A stretch of DNA of 64,000 bases, from positions 1 to 64,000 of the forward strand of contig NC_019972.1 of NCBI RefSeq assembly GCF_000328665.1. The letters are read 5' to 3'. A program made the position numbers and the translations under genes. Shown here in pieces: positions 23,878 to 33,400 of the stretch (position 1 is its first letter; each line of letters starts with the position of its first letter). The DNA is from Methanomethylovorans hollandica DSM 15978. Lineage in GTDB: Archaea > Halobacteriota > Methanosarcinia > Methanosarcinales > Methanosarcinaceae. The notes beneath the pieces were generated by a model. The model was not told the DNA's origin and did not search any database. It worked only from the letters and a program-made list of their open reading frames with translations.

Positions 23878-25944
23878 TTAGACAAGTGTTAGAGTGTCAT
23901 GAGAAGGAGACAGGATATCTCCGGATCGTTTCATCTTTTCTATCAGTTCTTCAGTCGTTCTTTCATCAAAACCTTTCAGTTTCATTTCTTCGATGATTTT
24001 TACTTTTTGTACTTTGTATCTTCCGAGATAGTCAATTACGTTTTTAAGAAGCTGGATCTTATCTTTCTGGCTTTTGCTGGTCCCGGTAGCTACAATATCT
24101 ACATCATATTTCCCAGTTAACGGGTCTTTATAAACCTGATCCATACTAGCAAGTGTTAGACGGATGGTTCGCTTTGCATCATCTTCTTCAGCGAATTGTC
24201 TTAATCGTATCCTTGCACTAGCTTCAGTTAACCTGATCAATCCTTCAAGTTGTCTTGCAGTAACAGGGACAGGATTATCCTGAGAATTTGATGTGCTTCT
24301 CCTCATATCAAGATAAAAGTTTTGTAGTATTCTTATAACATCATCTGGGATTCTTGGAATAACACATTTTCTACAATAAGCTACATATTTCTTGATTAGC
24401 TCAGGACTTATCTCTGGACTTGCGGTTCTTCTGATTTCATCAATTTCACCACTAAAAGGCATTTTTGACTCTATGATCTTACGATCTATGCCTGCCTGGT
24501 GAGACTGCAGGATATGCATGGATATCTCGGAATCTTTCTTTTCATTTGGGATATCGAGCATAAGGAATATCAGATCGAACCTTGACATGAGAGCAGGTGG
24601 TAGAGTTAGTTGGCTCATGATGGCCTCAAATTTATCAAATCGACCATATTTTGGATTAGCAGCTCCTAGAATAGCACACCTGCTTCTTAGAGTTGTATTG
24701 ATGCCAGCTTTTGTAATTGTCACTGTCTGCTGTTCCATGGCTTCGTGGAATGCAGATTGGTCTTCTTTTGACATCTTATCCATTTCATCAATAGCAGCTA
24801 TTCCACCATCAGCAAGTACTAATGCTCCTGCCTGTAAGGTCCATCTTCCGGATTCATCCTTTGTTGCAGTTGCTGTCAGGCCTGCAATTGAACTACCTTT
24901 TCCAGAGGCAAGTATTCCTCTGGGAGCGAACTCAATCATTTTTCTAAGGAGCTGGCTCTTTGCAACTCCAGGATCTCCTATAAGCATTATATGAGATTCA
25001 CCACGAATACGAGTGTTATCATTCAGTATCTTTGATGTTCCTCCGAACAATTGAAGCACCAGAGCTTCTTTTATCTCATCATGTCCTTTGATAGCGGGTG
25101 CAATGCTTTGTATGAGTTTTGTGAATATTTTCGGATCTTTAGAGCATTCCGTGATCAACTGAATATCTTCTTCAGTGATCTCGATTTCCTCGTAATCATC
25201 TACAAGTTTCTCGAATGAATTAGCATTAAGAACGAATTCAAAATACGTTGATTTACCATCCCTTCCAATGATTGGAAGTATGCTAATAATACCGTTAAAA
25301 ATAACCCGATCTCCAGCATTGAGTTTTCCAACGAGATTACCTTCAACATTAATTTTCAGGTTGTCTGGGTTGGTTTTTCCTTTCAATGATTCTGGAGGAT
25401 CCTGTATCAATACATCTTGGGTGTTAACGAATTCGTATTTTTCAACTAAATCTTTGAATGGTCCTTTTTTTCCACATGTTTCATTATCACAAAATTGAGG
25501 CACTATTAGTTTTGTCCCTGTTTGGAATATTTCCATTTCACATTCACATCTCATGCATTGGTGTACAGTCATTGTTGTCTTTGGTTTTACACTAGTGATT
25601 TGACTGATGATGCCCTCAACAGCTATGAATTTGTTAATATGCTCACTTCTAATATCAGATATAGGTATTCTTCCTGGGAAATTATGGATTCTGATAGTAG
25701 CAGATTTAAGGTCTACATCAACCGGCAGGTCTATAGTTCTCAGAGCTTCATTAAAATCCTCTAAAAATGTAGCAGGTGACTCTTTAAAAATAGGGACAAG
25801 ATTTCCACTATTGTAAGTTTCTATATTGCTATAATCAACGATCAAGTTATCTTTATCAGGGTAGTTGTTAGCTAATTCTAGAATGTCATCCCAATAATAT
25901 AGTTTCAGGAATGCAACTAGTTCATTTGTGGTATCGTTATTCAA
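23878..25944 (-). CDS. mcm: MCM replicative helicase
   Basis: 688 residues, the normal size of archaeal MCM. Seen: N-terminal domain with zinc ligands around C130, C133, C152 and C157; AAA+ core with LIGDPGVAKSQ (about 321-331), Walker B AAIDEMDKM (383-391), sensor 1 GAANPKYGR and arginine finger SRFD (454-457); C-terminal winged helix. All catalytic residues are present. Its start overlaps the end of the upstream Cdc6-like gene by 8 bases, so the two are cotranscribed and translationally coupled. It converges with nrdD, 21 bases apart. Confidence 0.96.
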   Translation of the reverse strand: MNNDTTNELVAFLKLYYWDDILELANNYPDKDNLIVDYSNIETYNSGNLVPIFKESPATFLEDFNEALRTIDLPVDVDLKSATIRIHNFPGRIPISDIRSEHINKFIAVEGIISQITSVKPKTTMTVHQCMRCECEMEIFQTGTKLIVPQFCDNETCGKKGPFKDLVEKYEFVNTQDVLIQDPPESLKGKTNPDNLKINVEGNLVGKLNAGDRVIFNGIISILPIIGRDGKSTYFEFVLNANSFEKLVDDYEEIEITEEDIQLITECSKDPKIFTKLIQSIAPAIKGHDEIKEALVLQLFGGTSKILNDNTRIRGESHIMLIGDPGVAKSQLLRKMIEFAPRGILASGKGSSIAGLTATATKDESGRWTLQAGALVLADGGIAAIDEMDKMSKEDQSAFHEAMEQQTVTITKAGINTTLRSRCAILGAANPKYGRFDKFEAIMSQLTLPPALMSRFDLIFLMLDIPNEKKDSEISMHILQSHQAGIDRKIIESKMPFSGEIDEIRRTASPEISPELIKKYVAYCRKCVIPRIPDDVIRILQNFYLDMRRSTSNSQDNPVPVTARQLEGLIRLTEASARIRLRQFAEEDDAKRTIRLTLASMDQVYKDPLTGKYDVDIVATGTSKSQKDKIQLLKNVIDYLGRYKVQKVKIIEEMKLKGFDERTTEELIEKMKRSGDILSPSHDTLTLV

Positions 25945-27088
25945 TTTTACTCACCTCGTTGAGCATTTCTCTTAGAGATTCAGATGAAACATTTAGAGTA
26001 ATTGTAGATATTCTGCCGGGAATTTCTTCATAGATGACGTTTCTATTGAGAATTCCTAGATCTTCAAATCCACCAATTATTTGAGAGATTCGTGGTCTCG
26101 ATAAAGGTTTTATATTTTCTTTCTTACATAAAGACACATACTCATTATAGATGTCAGAAGCATGTACTTCTTTTTTTTCACTTGTTAATGCAGCTATAAT
26201 TTGGATTACTATTCTCTGGGATGGTGTAAGTGTACGGATTATTTCTATGACTGGGTTGTGTTTTCTTATTTTTAACATATTAACTAGATGTTCTTCGGTA
26301 ACAGAGTTTGCATTTTTTGATTCAGCAATAATCGTTGTGTCCAAAAGTAAGGAAAGTATATCAGATATACTATTAGGTACTGCTGTTATACATTGTTTGA
26401 TGATTTCATCCGAAATGGCTCCTTCCTTAAATGCACTCTTTCTATCGAAAACAATTTTCTCAATTTCCTCTTTTGAATATGGGGAGAATAATATTGTAAT
26501 ATAATTGTCATCAACTTGCCATTTTTCAATATCACTATCAATAATCAGAATAAAAGAAATGAATATGTTTTTATTTGTATTCCTTGTTTGTAAGGATGCC
26601 TGTGCATCAAAAAGAAGCTTTAGAAAATCCTTAGATTTTTTTCCTGGAACATTGTGATCAACAATTAATAAGGACATTTCTTTTGTTTTAAGAATATCAA
26701 TCAATTTTGAAACAACTTGTTGTTCATTGAGTCCTGCTTCATATACGTTATCATCCTCTGTGATTCTGTAAATCACATTCTGAATTGCTCTTTCAGGACT
26801 AAATGAGATGGAATAAGATATTTCAATAATTTCAAGGTTGAGTGTTTCTTGATGTATTTTTTCTCTTAAATCATTGAGAATCTTGTTTACTACAATTGTT
26901 TTTCCAGTTTCAGATTTACCGAGAAGAACCATATCTTTTGGTTGATATCCTCTTAGAATTGGAGAGATGGTTGTAACTAATTTATTTAATTGCTCATCTC
27001 GAAACAATATTTGGTCGGGCATGTAACCTGTCTGCAGTAGTTCTGGCCTTATTATCAAACTGTCTCTGTCAAACACGTTCATACTCAT
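25937..27088 (-). CDS. Second Orc1/Cdc6-like protein with altered Walker B
   Basis: 383 residues. The P-loop GKSETGKT is at 57-64, but the Walker B reads LLIVDHNVP (140-148), with histidine where the catalytic glutamate is expected. A winged-helix-like C-terminus (about 280-383, SRPRISQIIGGFEDLGIL) is kept. It should bind ATP and DNA but hydrolyse poorly. Coupling to mcm suggests a dedicated MCM loader or adaptor rather than an origin-selecting initiator. Compare the intact copy at 342-1604. Start choice between M1 and M3 is open. Confidence 0.85.
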   Translation of the reverse strand: MSMNVFDRDSLIIRPELLQTGYMPDQILFRDEQLNKLVTTISPILRGYQPKDMVLLGKSETGKTIVVNKILNDLREKIHQETLNLEIIEISYSISFSPERAIQNVIYRITEDDNVYEAGLNEQQVVSKLIDILKTKEMSLLIVDHNVPGKKSKDFLKLLFDAQASLQTRNTNKNIFISFILIIDSDIEKWQVDDNYITILFSPYSKEEIEKIVFDRKSAFKEGAISDEIIKQCITAVPNSISDILSLLLDTTIIAESKNANSVTEEHLVNMLKIRKHNPVIEIIRTLTPSQRIVIQIIAALTSEKKEVHASDIYNEYVSLCKKENIKPLSRPRISQIIGGFEDLGILNRNVIYEEIPGRISTITLNVSSESLREMLNEVSKIE

Positions 27089-27352
27089 AAATGACGTATT
27101 AACGAGTTCATATATATAACTGATGGTAGTTTTTAGTTTAAATAATTAGTTTTCATATATCTAGTTAATCATTGTTAACGAAATAATGAACAATAATTCC
27201 AAGACTAACAAAAAAAGTCTATAGGAAAATAGAATAACAAACCAGAGTTTTTTCGAATAAATTATCCTAAAAAAAGAGACATAAAAATTGTATACGTTTT
27301 TAAATCCTAAGTTACAAAAAATAGATCTATAAAATAGTAGTTTTCTTTAACA
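27089..27352. promoter_or_regulatory. Spacer with promoter of the cdc6-2/mcm operon
   Basis: On the minus strand GTTATATATATG (about 27105-27118) sits close to the cdc6-2 start and is its likely TATA box. The rest is AT-rich, with ATTGTT/AACAAT able to pair near 27172. No gene seen. Confidence 0.45.
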
Positions 27353-27562
27353 TTATGTTAATGGAAGTTCTTCATATAGTGCTTCAACAAAGGCTCTTGA
27401 AGGGTTAACCAATATATGCTCTTTTACATACATAAGGGAATAGAGAGAAGCAACTAGCATCATTAACGCTAATGTCATATTTGCAAATGTCATATATGCA
27501 TCAAGTAGTGTTCCAGTTGCAACGTTGAGTTCCATTTTATCTGAAAACAAACTTATCACCAA
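27353..27562 (-). CDS. Small membrane protein, last gene of the operon
   Basis: Up to 69 residues with one long hydrophobic stretch (AYMTFANMTLALMMLVASL). The start is uncertain: a TTG/GTG overlapping the previous stop codon, or the ATG at MELNVATG (27535). It ends the leftward series of small membrane proteins. No MFxxK start is visible. Confidence 0.55.
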   Translation of the reverse strand: MVISLFSDKMELNVATGTLLDAYMTFANMTLALMMLVASLYSLMYVKEHILVNPSRAFVEALYEELPLT

Positions 27563-27861
27563 GCATGAGGAGTATAATATTCTTCAATTTCTCGCATATC
27601 TTCCCAATATGCAGGTTCTGGTACATCTTCAGGTTCAACTAAATATTTGTTTACATTATAGTCAGCAATTAGCTGGTTTGTTGCTTCATCAGCTTGATTT
27701 GCAGTGGTGGTAGCTGTTTCACTTAAGCCAGTATGAACAGTTGTGCTGGTGGTACCTATCAAGGAAAGGATCGTTCCTGCAATAAGAACGAATATCACGA
27801 TACTGACAAATGTTATCTGTAATCGTGGGCTTTTCATGAGAACATCAAATGGGCTTGTCAT
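27556..27861 (-). CDS. Single-pass membrane protein
   Basis: 101 residues: short N-terminus MTSPFDVLMKSPRL, one membrane segment (about 15-38), then a threonine-rich and acidic outer part ending YYTPHAW. The second gene from the end of the operon; its stop overlaps the next start. It is the only member with a large acidic C-terminal region. Confidence 0.65.
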   Translation of the reverse strand: MTSPFDVLMKSPRLQITFVSIVIFVLIAGTILSLIGTTSTTVHTGLSETATTTANQADEATNQLIADYNVNKYLVEPEDVPEPAYWEDMREIEEYYTPHAW

Positions 27862-27869
27862 CTTCCACC

Positions 27870-28094
27870 TTAATATTCAAATGCTTTTTCTTCAGTAATT
27901 ACTCCGATGATACTGTTGACCATCGTGTTTGAATTGTCAACAAGAGCTCCTTGTACAGCGGTATAAGCATTGATAGACACTTGTATCAGTGCTAATGCTA
28001 CAGCTATTCCAATAATGGTTGGAGCAAGCGATATTAGATCAACATATATATTGAGTAAATAATTAGAGGATAGTTGCATTTTGCTCTGGAACAT
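27870..28094 (-). CDS. MFxxK small membrane protein
   Basis: 74 residues, MFQSKMQLSSNYLLNIYVDL, then a hydrophobic segment (about 25-45) and a polar tail with NSNTMVNSIIG. GTGAGG precedes the ATG and gives a false in-frame start upstream. Confidence 0.65.
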   Translation of the reverse strand: MFQSKMQLSSNYLLNIYVDLISLAPTIIGIAVALALIQVSINAYTAVQGALVDNSNTMVNSIIGVITEEKAFEY

Positions 28095-28099
28095 TATCC

Positions 28100-28288
28100 T
28101 CACGTACCAATGATATCTGCAGCATAATCAATGAATCCTTGTGCAACTGTAGTAGGAACAGTCAGGTATAATTCCGTAAGGACTACTAATGCACCCATGA
28201 AACCAAGTATGATGGGTAATACTCCGATTACTTGTTTATACAATCCAATTACAGGATTGTGCATCAGAGTCATCTTAGGTCCGAACAT
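28100..28288 (-). CDS. MFxxK small membrane protein
   Basis: 62 residues, MFGPKMTLMHNPVIGLYKQV followed by two adjoining hydrophobic stretches and a short tail FIDYAADIIGT. Start and stop overlap or abut the neighbours, typical of a tightly coupled operon. Confidence 0.65.
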   Translation of the reverse strand: MFGPKMTLMHNPVIGLYKQVIGVLPIILGFMGALVVLTELYLTVPTTVAQGFIDYAADIIGT

Positions 28289-28491
28289 TAAAATACCCCT
28301 GAAGTTTCTACAATATCGAGCACTCTTGTTGTAGATGCGGTGATCATATCATTATATCCACCAGTCTGTTGAGTAATAAGTGGATCTGCACCAGAATTCA
28401 TTATTAAATATACGATTACACAAGCAATTGCAACTACAGCAATATATAATGCAAATCTAATTCCAGCAGGAATGATTTCATCAATGATCAT
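28288..28491 (-). CDS. Small membrane protein without the MFxxK start
   Basis: 67 residues, MIIDEIIPAGIRFALYIAVV with one membrane segment and a polar tail (GGYNDMITASTTRVLDIVET). It overlaps the genes on both sides by 1 to 4 bases. Confidence 0.65.
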   Translation of the reverse strand: MIIDEIIPAGIRFALYIAVVAIACVIVYLIMNSGADPLITQQTGGYNDMITASTTRVLDIVETSGVF

Positions 28492-28721
28492 GGACCAAAT
28501 TCCTCAATAAGTTCATTTGTTGTTTCTGTGGACGTTCCGATAATGTCTGTTACTCCATCATTAGTTTCATCCAGGATATCTACTCCCCCGTAGTATGCCT
28601 GCTCATATAACAACAATAAGATACTTACTCCAGCAAACGCTCCAACCAAATAGGGAGCATATTTTCTGATGATCTCCAGTGGGCTTCCTTCAAATGCCAA
28701 GAATACTTTTGATGTAAACAT
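28488..28721 (-). CDS. MFxxK small membrane protein, EGSPLE subgroup
   Basis: 77 residues: MFTSKVFLAFEGSPLEIIRK, then YAPYLV, one membrane segment and an acidic tail with DETNDGVTD. AGGAGAG precedes the ATG. It is closely related to the next two upstream products by the shared EGSPLE-[IV]-x-R-[RK]-YAP segment. Confidence 0.75.
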   Translation of the reverse strand: MFTSKVFLAFEGSPLEIIRKYAPYLVGAFAGVSILLLLYEQAYYGGVDILDETNDGVTDIIGTSTETTNELIEEFGP

Positions 28722-28730
28722 ATACTCTCC

Positions 28731-28964
28731 TCATGGCACTATTCTTTCAAAGATTCCGTCTGCAATATCCCCAGTATCGTCAACTGTATCGGCAGCTGCA
28801 TCACCAGCACCCTCAAACATATCATCACTGGCATTAAATCCAATATAATATATTGCAGCAATTACACCAACGGCAGTCATTGCTCCAATTATTTGTGGAG
28901 CATACCTACGAAGCACTTCCAGAGGGCTGCCTTCAAAAGATAGATTTATTTTTTCTCCAAACAT
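28731..28964 (-). CDS. MFxxK small membrane protein, EGSPLE subgroup
   Basis: 77 residues: MFGEKINLSFEGSPLEVLRR, YAPQII, a membrane segment with AAIYYIGF, then an acidic tail rich in D and A. GAGGAATAC precedes the ATG. A tandem paralogue of its downstream neighbour. Confidence 0.75.
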   Translation of the reverse strand: MFGEKINLSFEGSPLEVLRRYAPQIIGAMTAVGVIAAIYYIGFNASDDMFEGAGDAAADTVDDTGDIADGIFERIVP

Positions 28965-29020
28965 TTTGTATTCCTCTAGTGGTGATATTTTGATAAAAAT
29001 TATTTTGATAAAAATTTAAG

Positions 29021-29266
29021 TTATGGAACAACTTCTAGATAGACTTCTCCCACTGCTTCTCTTGCTATTCGCGTATTAGCATCAACAGAATCAGCAGCAG
29101 CATCTCCTAATTCATCAAGTGTTTCATGAGATCCTCTAAAAGAAAGATAGTACAAACTAACTACAGTTCCAACCGCTGCCATAACGATTAAGAAGTAAGG
29201 GGCATATTTTCTCATTACGTCAATGGTATTTGATTCAAATGTTAGTTGGCATTTTTTCGTGAACAT
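29021..29266 (-). CDS. MFxxK small membrane protein, ESNT subgroup
   Basis: 81 residues: MFTKKCQLTFESNTIDVMRK, YAPYFL, membrane segment ending LYYLSF, then a tail with LGDAAADSVD. It shares ESNT and RKY with the first gene of the operon and LYYL[SG]F with several others. Confidence 0.75.
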   Translation of the reverse strand: MFTKKCQLTFESNTIDVMRKYAPYFLIVMAAVGTVVSLYYLSFRGSHETLDELGDAAADSVDANTRIAREAVGEVYLEVVP

Positions 29267-29297
29267 AAAAATGGAGAAGATTTATTCAACATCTGTA

Positions 29298-29456
29298 CTA
29301 AATTAATCCAGCGAACTGGATATATCGGGAAAGATCGTATGAGTATGGAAGTATTCTCGAAGCCAGAGTCAGGATTTGGAGTAGTACTGCAAACGAGGCA
29401 ATAATTACTATCACGTAATTGAATACGATTCTCCAGCTTGTTTGAAACATTTCCAT
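29298..29456 (-). CDS. Short membrane protein (MFQ start)
   Basis: 52 residues, MEMFQTSWRIVFNYVIVIIA, one or two hydrophobic segments, no acidic tail. The second methionine would give an MFQ start as in its relatives. It begins 5 bases after the preceding stop codon. Confidence 0.5.
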   Translation of the reverse strand: MEMFQTSWRIVFNYVIVIIASFAVLLQILTLASRILPYSYDLSRYIQFAGLI

Positions 29457-29460
29457 TTGA

Positions 29461-29661
29461 TCACTCTACGATCTGTTCTGTCAGTGCATCGATAATGGTT
29501 ACAGTAGATTCACCAGTTGCTTCTACCATTGTGTATACTTCATTCAGTATACGTTCAAGCATTGCTGCTCCTGCTGCAAGCAATATGAATGCGTATCCAA
29601 CTCCTATCAGATCAGTGTATAGCTGGATAGGGCTGAATAACTGACATTTTTTCCCGAACAT
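29461..29661 (-). CDS. MFxxK small membrane protein
   Basis: 66 residues: MFGKKCQLFSPIQLYTDLIG, one membrane segment (YAFILLAAGAAML) and a tail rich in threonine and acidic residues. Confidence 0.7.
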   Translation of the reverse strand: MFGKKCQLFSPIQLYTDLIGVGYAFILLAAGAAMLERILNEVYTMVEATGESTVTIIDALTEQIVE

Positions 29662-29679
29662 ATTGTTACCCAGGTACGA

Positions 29680-29958
29680 TTACCATGCTCCGAAGGCAGC
29701 CTCACCAGAACCGTCAAGACCTGCGTCAATTGCACTCTCAGCAGATGTTTCAAGTGCAATACGGTTATTATCTGTTAAGGTGCCGGTTGCGGCGTCGTAG
29801 CCGTCGCTAACCATTTCAGAACCTTCTGTGAAACCGAGGTAGTACAGTGCGGCCAGGGAACCGACTGCGGCTCCTGCTACGATCAGGTATGGTCCGTATT
29901 TTCTGAGTATATCAACAGTGTTGCTTTCTGTCTGCAAGCTAATTTTCTGTCCAAACAT
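29680..29958 (-). CDS. MFxxK small membrane protein, first gene of the operon
   Basis: 92 residues: MFGQKISLQTESNTVDILRK, YGPYLIVAGAAVGSLAALYY and an acidic, alanine- and glycine-rich tail. AGGTGAATAAA precedes the ATG; the GTG three codons earlier is part of it. The gene is clearly more GC-rich than its paralogues, especially 29780-29860. As the first gene it may be the most abundant subunit (pilin-like or coat-like); this is inference. Confidence 0.75.
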   Translation of the reverse strand: MFGQKISLQTESNTVDILRKYGPYLIVAGAAVGSLAALYYLGFTEGSEMVSDGYDAATGTLTDNNRIALETSAESAIDAGLDGSGEAAFGAW

Positions 29959-30413
29959 TTTATTCACCTATGCAATTTTATTTAGTTTGACACGTAGCTG
30001 AAAATTCGGAAACACTCATATTTCAATTATAAATTTTAATTAAAGTGCAGATTCCCGATAGTTTCCACTAATGTGCCTAGTTCTCGTTTATCTCATTAAA
30101 CAAAAACTGCTTTCTAGCAGCTGTTTCATATATTGTTGAGATATACTCTACTTGGTTTTTGTCATATATATATATAGCTTAATTTTAAGTGGTTGATGAT
30201 ATGCGTTGTTTGTTTTACAAACTTCCTTAACGAATCGTGCAATGGTGATTCGTATAAAATATAATTACTTCTCAAAGTTTAGGGTTATATATGTACTATT
30301 CTTTCGAAATATGTATATACTCTAAAAAACAAATATGGGCGTGACTAAAAACAATCACGAATAGAATTTTCTATTTAAATTATACGATTAAAACTATTCC
30401 TGGCGGAAAATAT
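29959..30413. promoter_or_regulatory. Divergent promoter region
   Basis: Separates the leftward small-membrane-protein operon from the rightward 1176-residue gene. Candidate TATA boxes are GTTATATATG near 30280 and TTTAAATTATA near 30373 for the right side, and TTATAATT on the minus strand near 30025 for the left. No gene seen. Confidence 0.4.
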
Positions 30414-33400
30414 ATGTTTGATAATGATGACTGGCTGAATTTCCAATTTGGAAATGGAATTGGCGACCTATCTAATTTCGATGATGAAATGGATGATATG
30501 GAATCTGCCCTGAATGAAGAAGAACCAAATGGGGGGACTTTTAAATCAACAGTAAGTGAATTTTCCCATTTTGAAGGAGAGATGTATAGCCGGGCTAGAA
30601 GGATTGTATCAGGAATTGTGGAGTCATCTGAATTGGTAATCAATGCAGCTCCCGAAGGTATTTTTGATAATATTTCAGATGCTATAGATTCATGGAGGGG
30701 AGAAAATCCATGGGAAGGACAACAAACCGAAAGCATGAAGAAGTATACTTTGGGGCAGCAGCAAATAAGAGTTGCTTCTCTTGCAGTAGGAGATGTGACT
30801 GGCCAATTCTACAGGGATATTAACAATGGTTTTGGTATATCACAGCACTTGATTGACGTAAATAATTTTCAGGAACGTGCAACTGCTCTTGGATTAACCG
30901 TGGGGGTTGCAGGAGTTCTTGTATTTGGTTTGGAGGCTGCAGTGGGTTATGGTACACTTGTAGCAATAGGTGCTGCTTCTCATGCGGCAATTCAGGTTAC
31001 GGGTTTTGGAGTAGGAACAAACGAAATGGCCCGTGAACAAAAAGAAGAGGATGAAAAAAAGAAAAATACTTTTGAACAGGGTGGAACACGATATTATATC
31101 TCAAGAACTGAATCTGATTCTCAATATAATAGCATTGTAGGAATGGAAGGGTTCCATGATATTGCTATTAATGGAAAAGTGATTGATACGGTTCATGGAA
31201 AGAAAATCGAACGTTCCTTTTATAATGCACAAGGGGAAAAAATTGGTTCTTATAAGATCGATATACTCAGAGATTATATTCATGAAGAAGAAAACCAAGA
31301 AGGCATTGAGAATTTATGCCAACAATTGGGTGTAGAAAAGAGTCATGAAATATATGGAGGAGTAAGCCAGTTACAAGAAGGATCGGTGATTAGAACCGAA
31401 GAACGACAAATTTCGGTTAAAGTTGATTCTGTATATGTTTCTCACGGTGATGGTGAAAATTATTTTATGTACAGTTTTCAGGGGAGAAAGTCAGGTGAAA
31501 AAGTTCCGATTCAAGTGGTTGGTGCTGATTCAGTTGGTAATGAATCCTTTACTCATTATATTTCAGAAAAAGGACAGCTTATCTTTTCTGAATTTAAGAC
31601 AAAACAGGGAGGAACAAAAAGCAAATTGGATCCTTCTTTAGCATCGATTCAGCTAAGTTCTTTTCATTATGTAATGGATGGAAATCTTGATGATCCATAT
31701 CAATGTGTACATGGATCGCTTCTAGCAGGTGATGCCGGTCTTGCAATGCTGGATTCGCTCCATGCACAGGTCGAATTGAATCATTATAGAAAAGTGATTA
31801 GTGAGTTGCACAGTTCATCCAGGTTGAATGCAGGGCTAATGTCTGCTTTTCAATCTTTTACTTTTTCAAACGGGGGAGAACATTCCGTGTTTGATGCAAT
31901 GGGATCCATTATAGAGGCTCCTTTTACAGGCCTTGAGATGTGCATTGCCGAAAAACGAGAAGGTGTAGCAAATTTCATGGTTGGAACGAATACTCTTGTA
32001 AATTTAATTTCTACAGGTCCAATAGCAGGATCAATTGCTGGCAAGATTCATACTTCAATATCTGGTGCTTCGGAGAGTATGACTAATGCATCTCAGAGAT
32101 TTTCAGGAATAGCTAGTGGAGTAGGTAATACATTTTCCGAAGCTGCTAGTAGGTCAGGCGGTTATTCTTTTAAATCTGTAACTGAGGCATTTGAGGAAAT
32201 AAAAGATGATATTCTTGAGGCGATAGATAGGTATGTTAGTTCGAGTTCTAATTCATTTACTAAAAAAGTGTATTTTAGTGAGGAAATAGTCGGACCATCA
32301 AAATCGTTATCAACAATAATAACGGAACAAATAAAAAATGGTGCACACCGGATGGTTGCTCCGGTAATGATGTCAGCAAGTCTCAGTTTAATTAGTGGAA
32401 ACTTTGAGGTAAGTGTTTTAAGTTATATAGACAGAAATCTTCGTAATGCAGAAGAATTTATGTTTGGATCTGGTTATAAAGCATTGATAGGAACGATTGA
32501 GGAGAATACATATAATGTTCCTATCCTTTCTGGAATTGTATCAGGAAGGGCACTAACGATGGTTGCTCAGTCTGTATCGTTCAAAGATGTTAGTCGTGCT
32601 ATTAGAAATAACGAGCTTCGAACAGCTAAGATGATGGAATCTGGTGTGAATTATTCATTTGAAAAGGAACAATTCAATGCTGTAATGGAAGATATTAAGA
32701 AAGATTTAGTTGAACAAGGGGTTTCTGTTGATCTAAGGGATATCACCAATAATGGGACAATATATGTGCGGAAGATTGCATCTAGCGATGGTTATGTAGA
32801 AAGATCTCAGGTAATTGTCACTTCTGATGTCAAGGATCTTGCAGATAAGATCACAAAAAGTAGAAATGCTGTTCTTACAACTGAAGCAGTTGAAATCCAG
32901 AATACGTTAGCATCGAAGTATGCAGCCGCAAGGTATCTGTTTAAAGACTCTTCTTCGTTGGTAACAACTCTATTTGATAATCCCGACCTAAAAAATGATC
33001 TTGGTATTAAACATGGTATTTTTGACGATAGAGTCCTTTTTTCGGAATTGGTAAAAGGGCTTAGTGAAGGAGAGTACAAATCAAGGCTTAGTACATTATC
33101 CGGTAATTTTAATAAGATCAAGGAATTGTTTTCCTCTGATTCTGAATTAGTAAATTCGCTACATAGTGATACTACTGTATCAAAAAAGATTGGAGTTGTT
33201 TTTGATAATAGTAGTCAGGCATATGGTATCAGGGATGTTGTCAATAACTGTTATGACGGTGATTGGTCAAAATACTCAGCAAGTCCAGAGGAATGGAAAC
33301 AGAATGTAAATAATCTCGCATCAGTTTCTCAAATGGATCCAGAGACAATAAGAGAAAAAGTTGTTAAATTCGTGGTTATGGGACACGGTGGATTGGATAA

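Noticed and set aside
27353-29958. ATP synthase c-subunit or S-layer anchor genes
   Set aside because: No conserved acidic residue sits within a helix pair and no other ATP synthase genes are near; the single-helix plus acidic tail layout does not fit.
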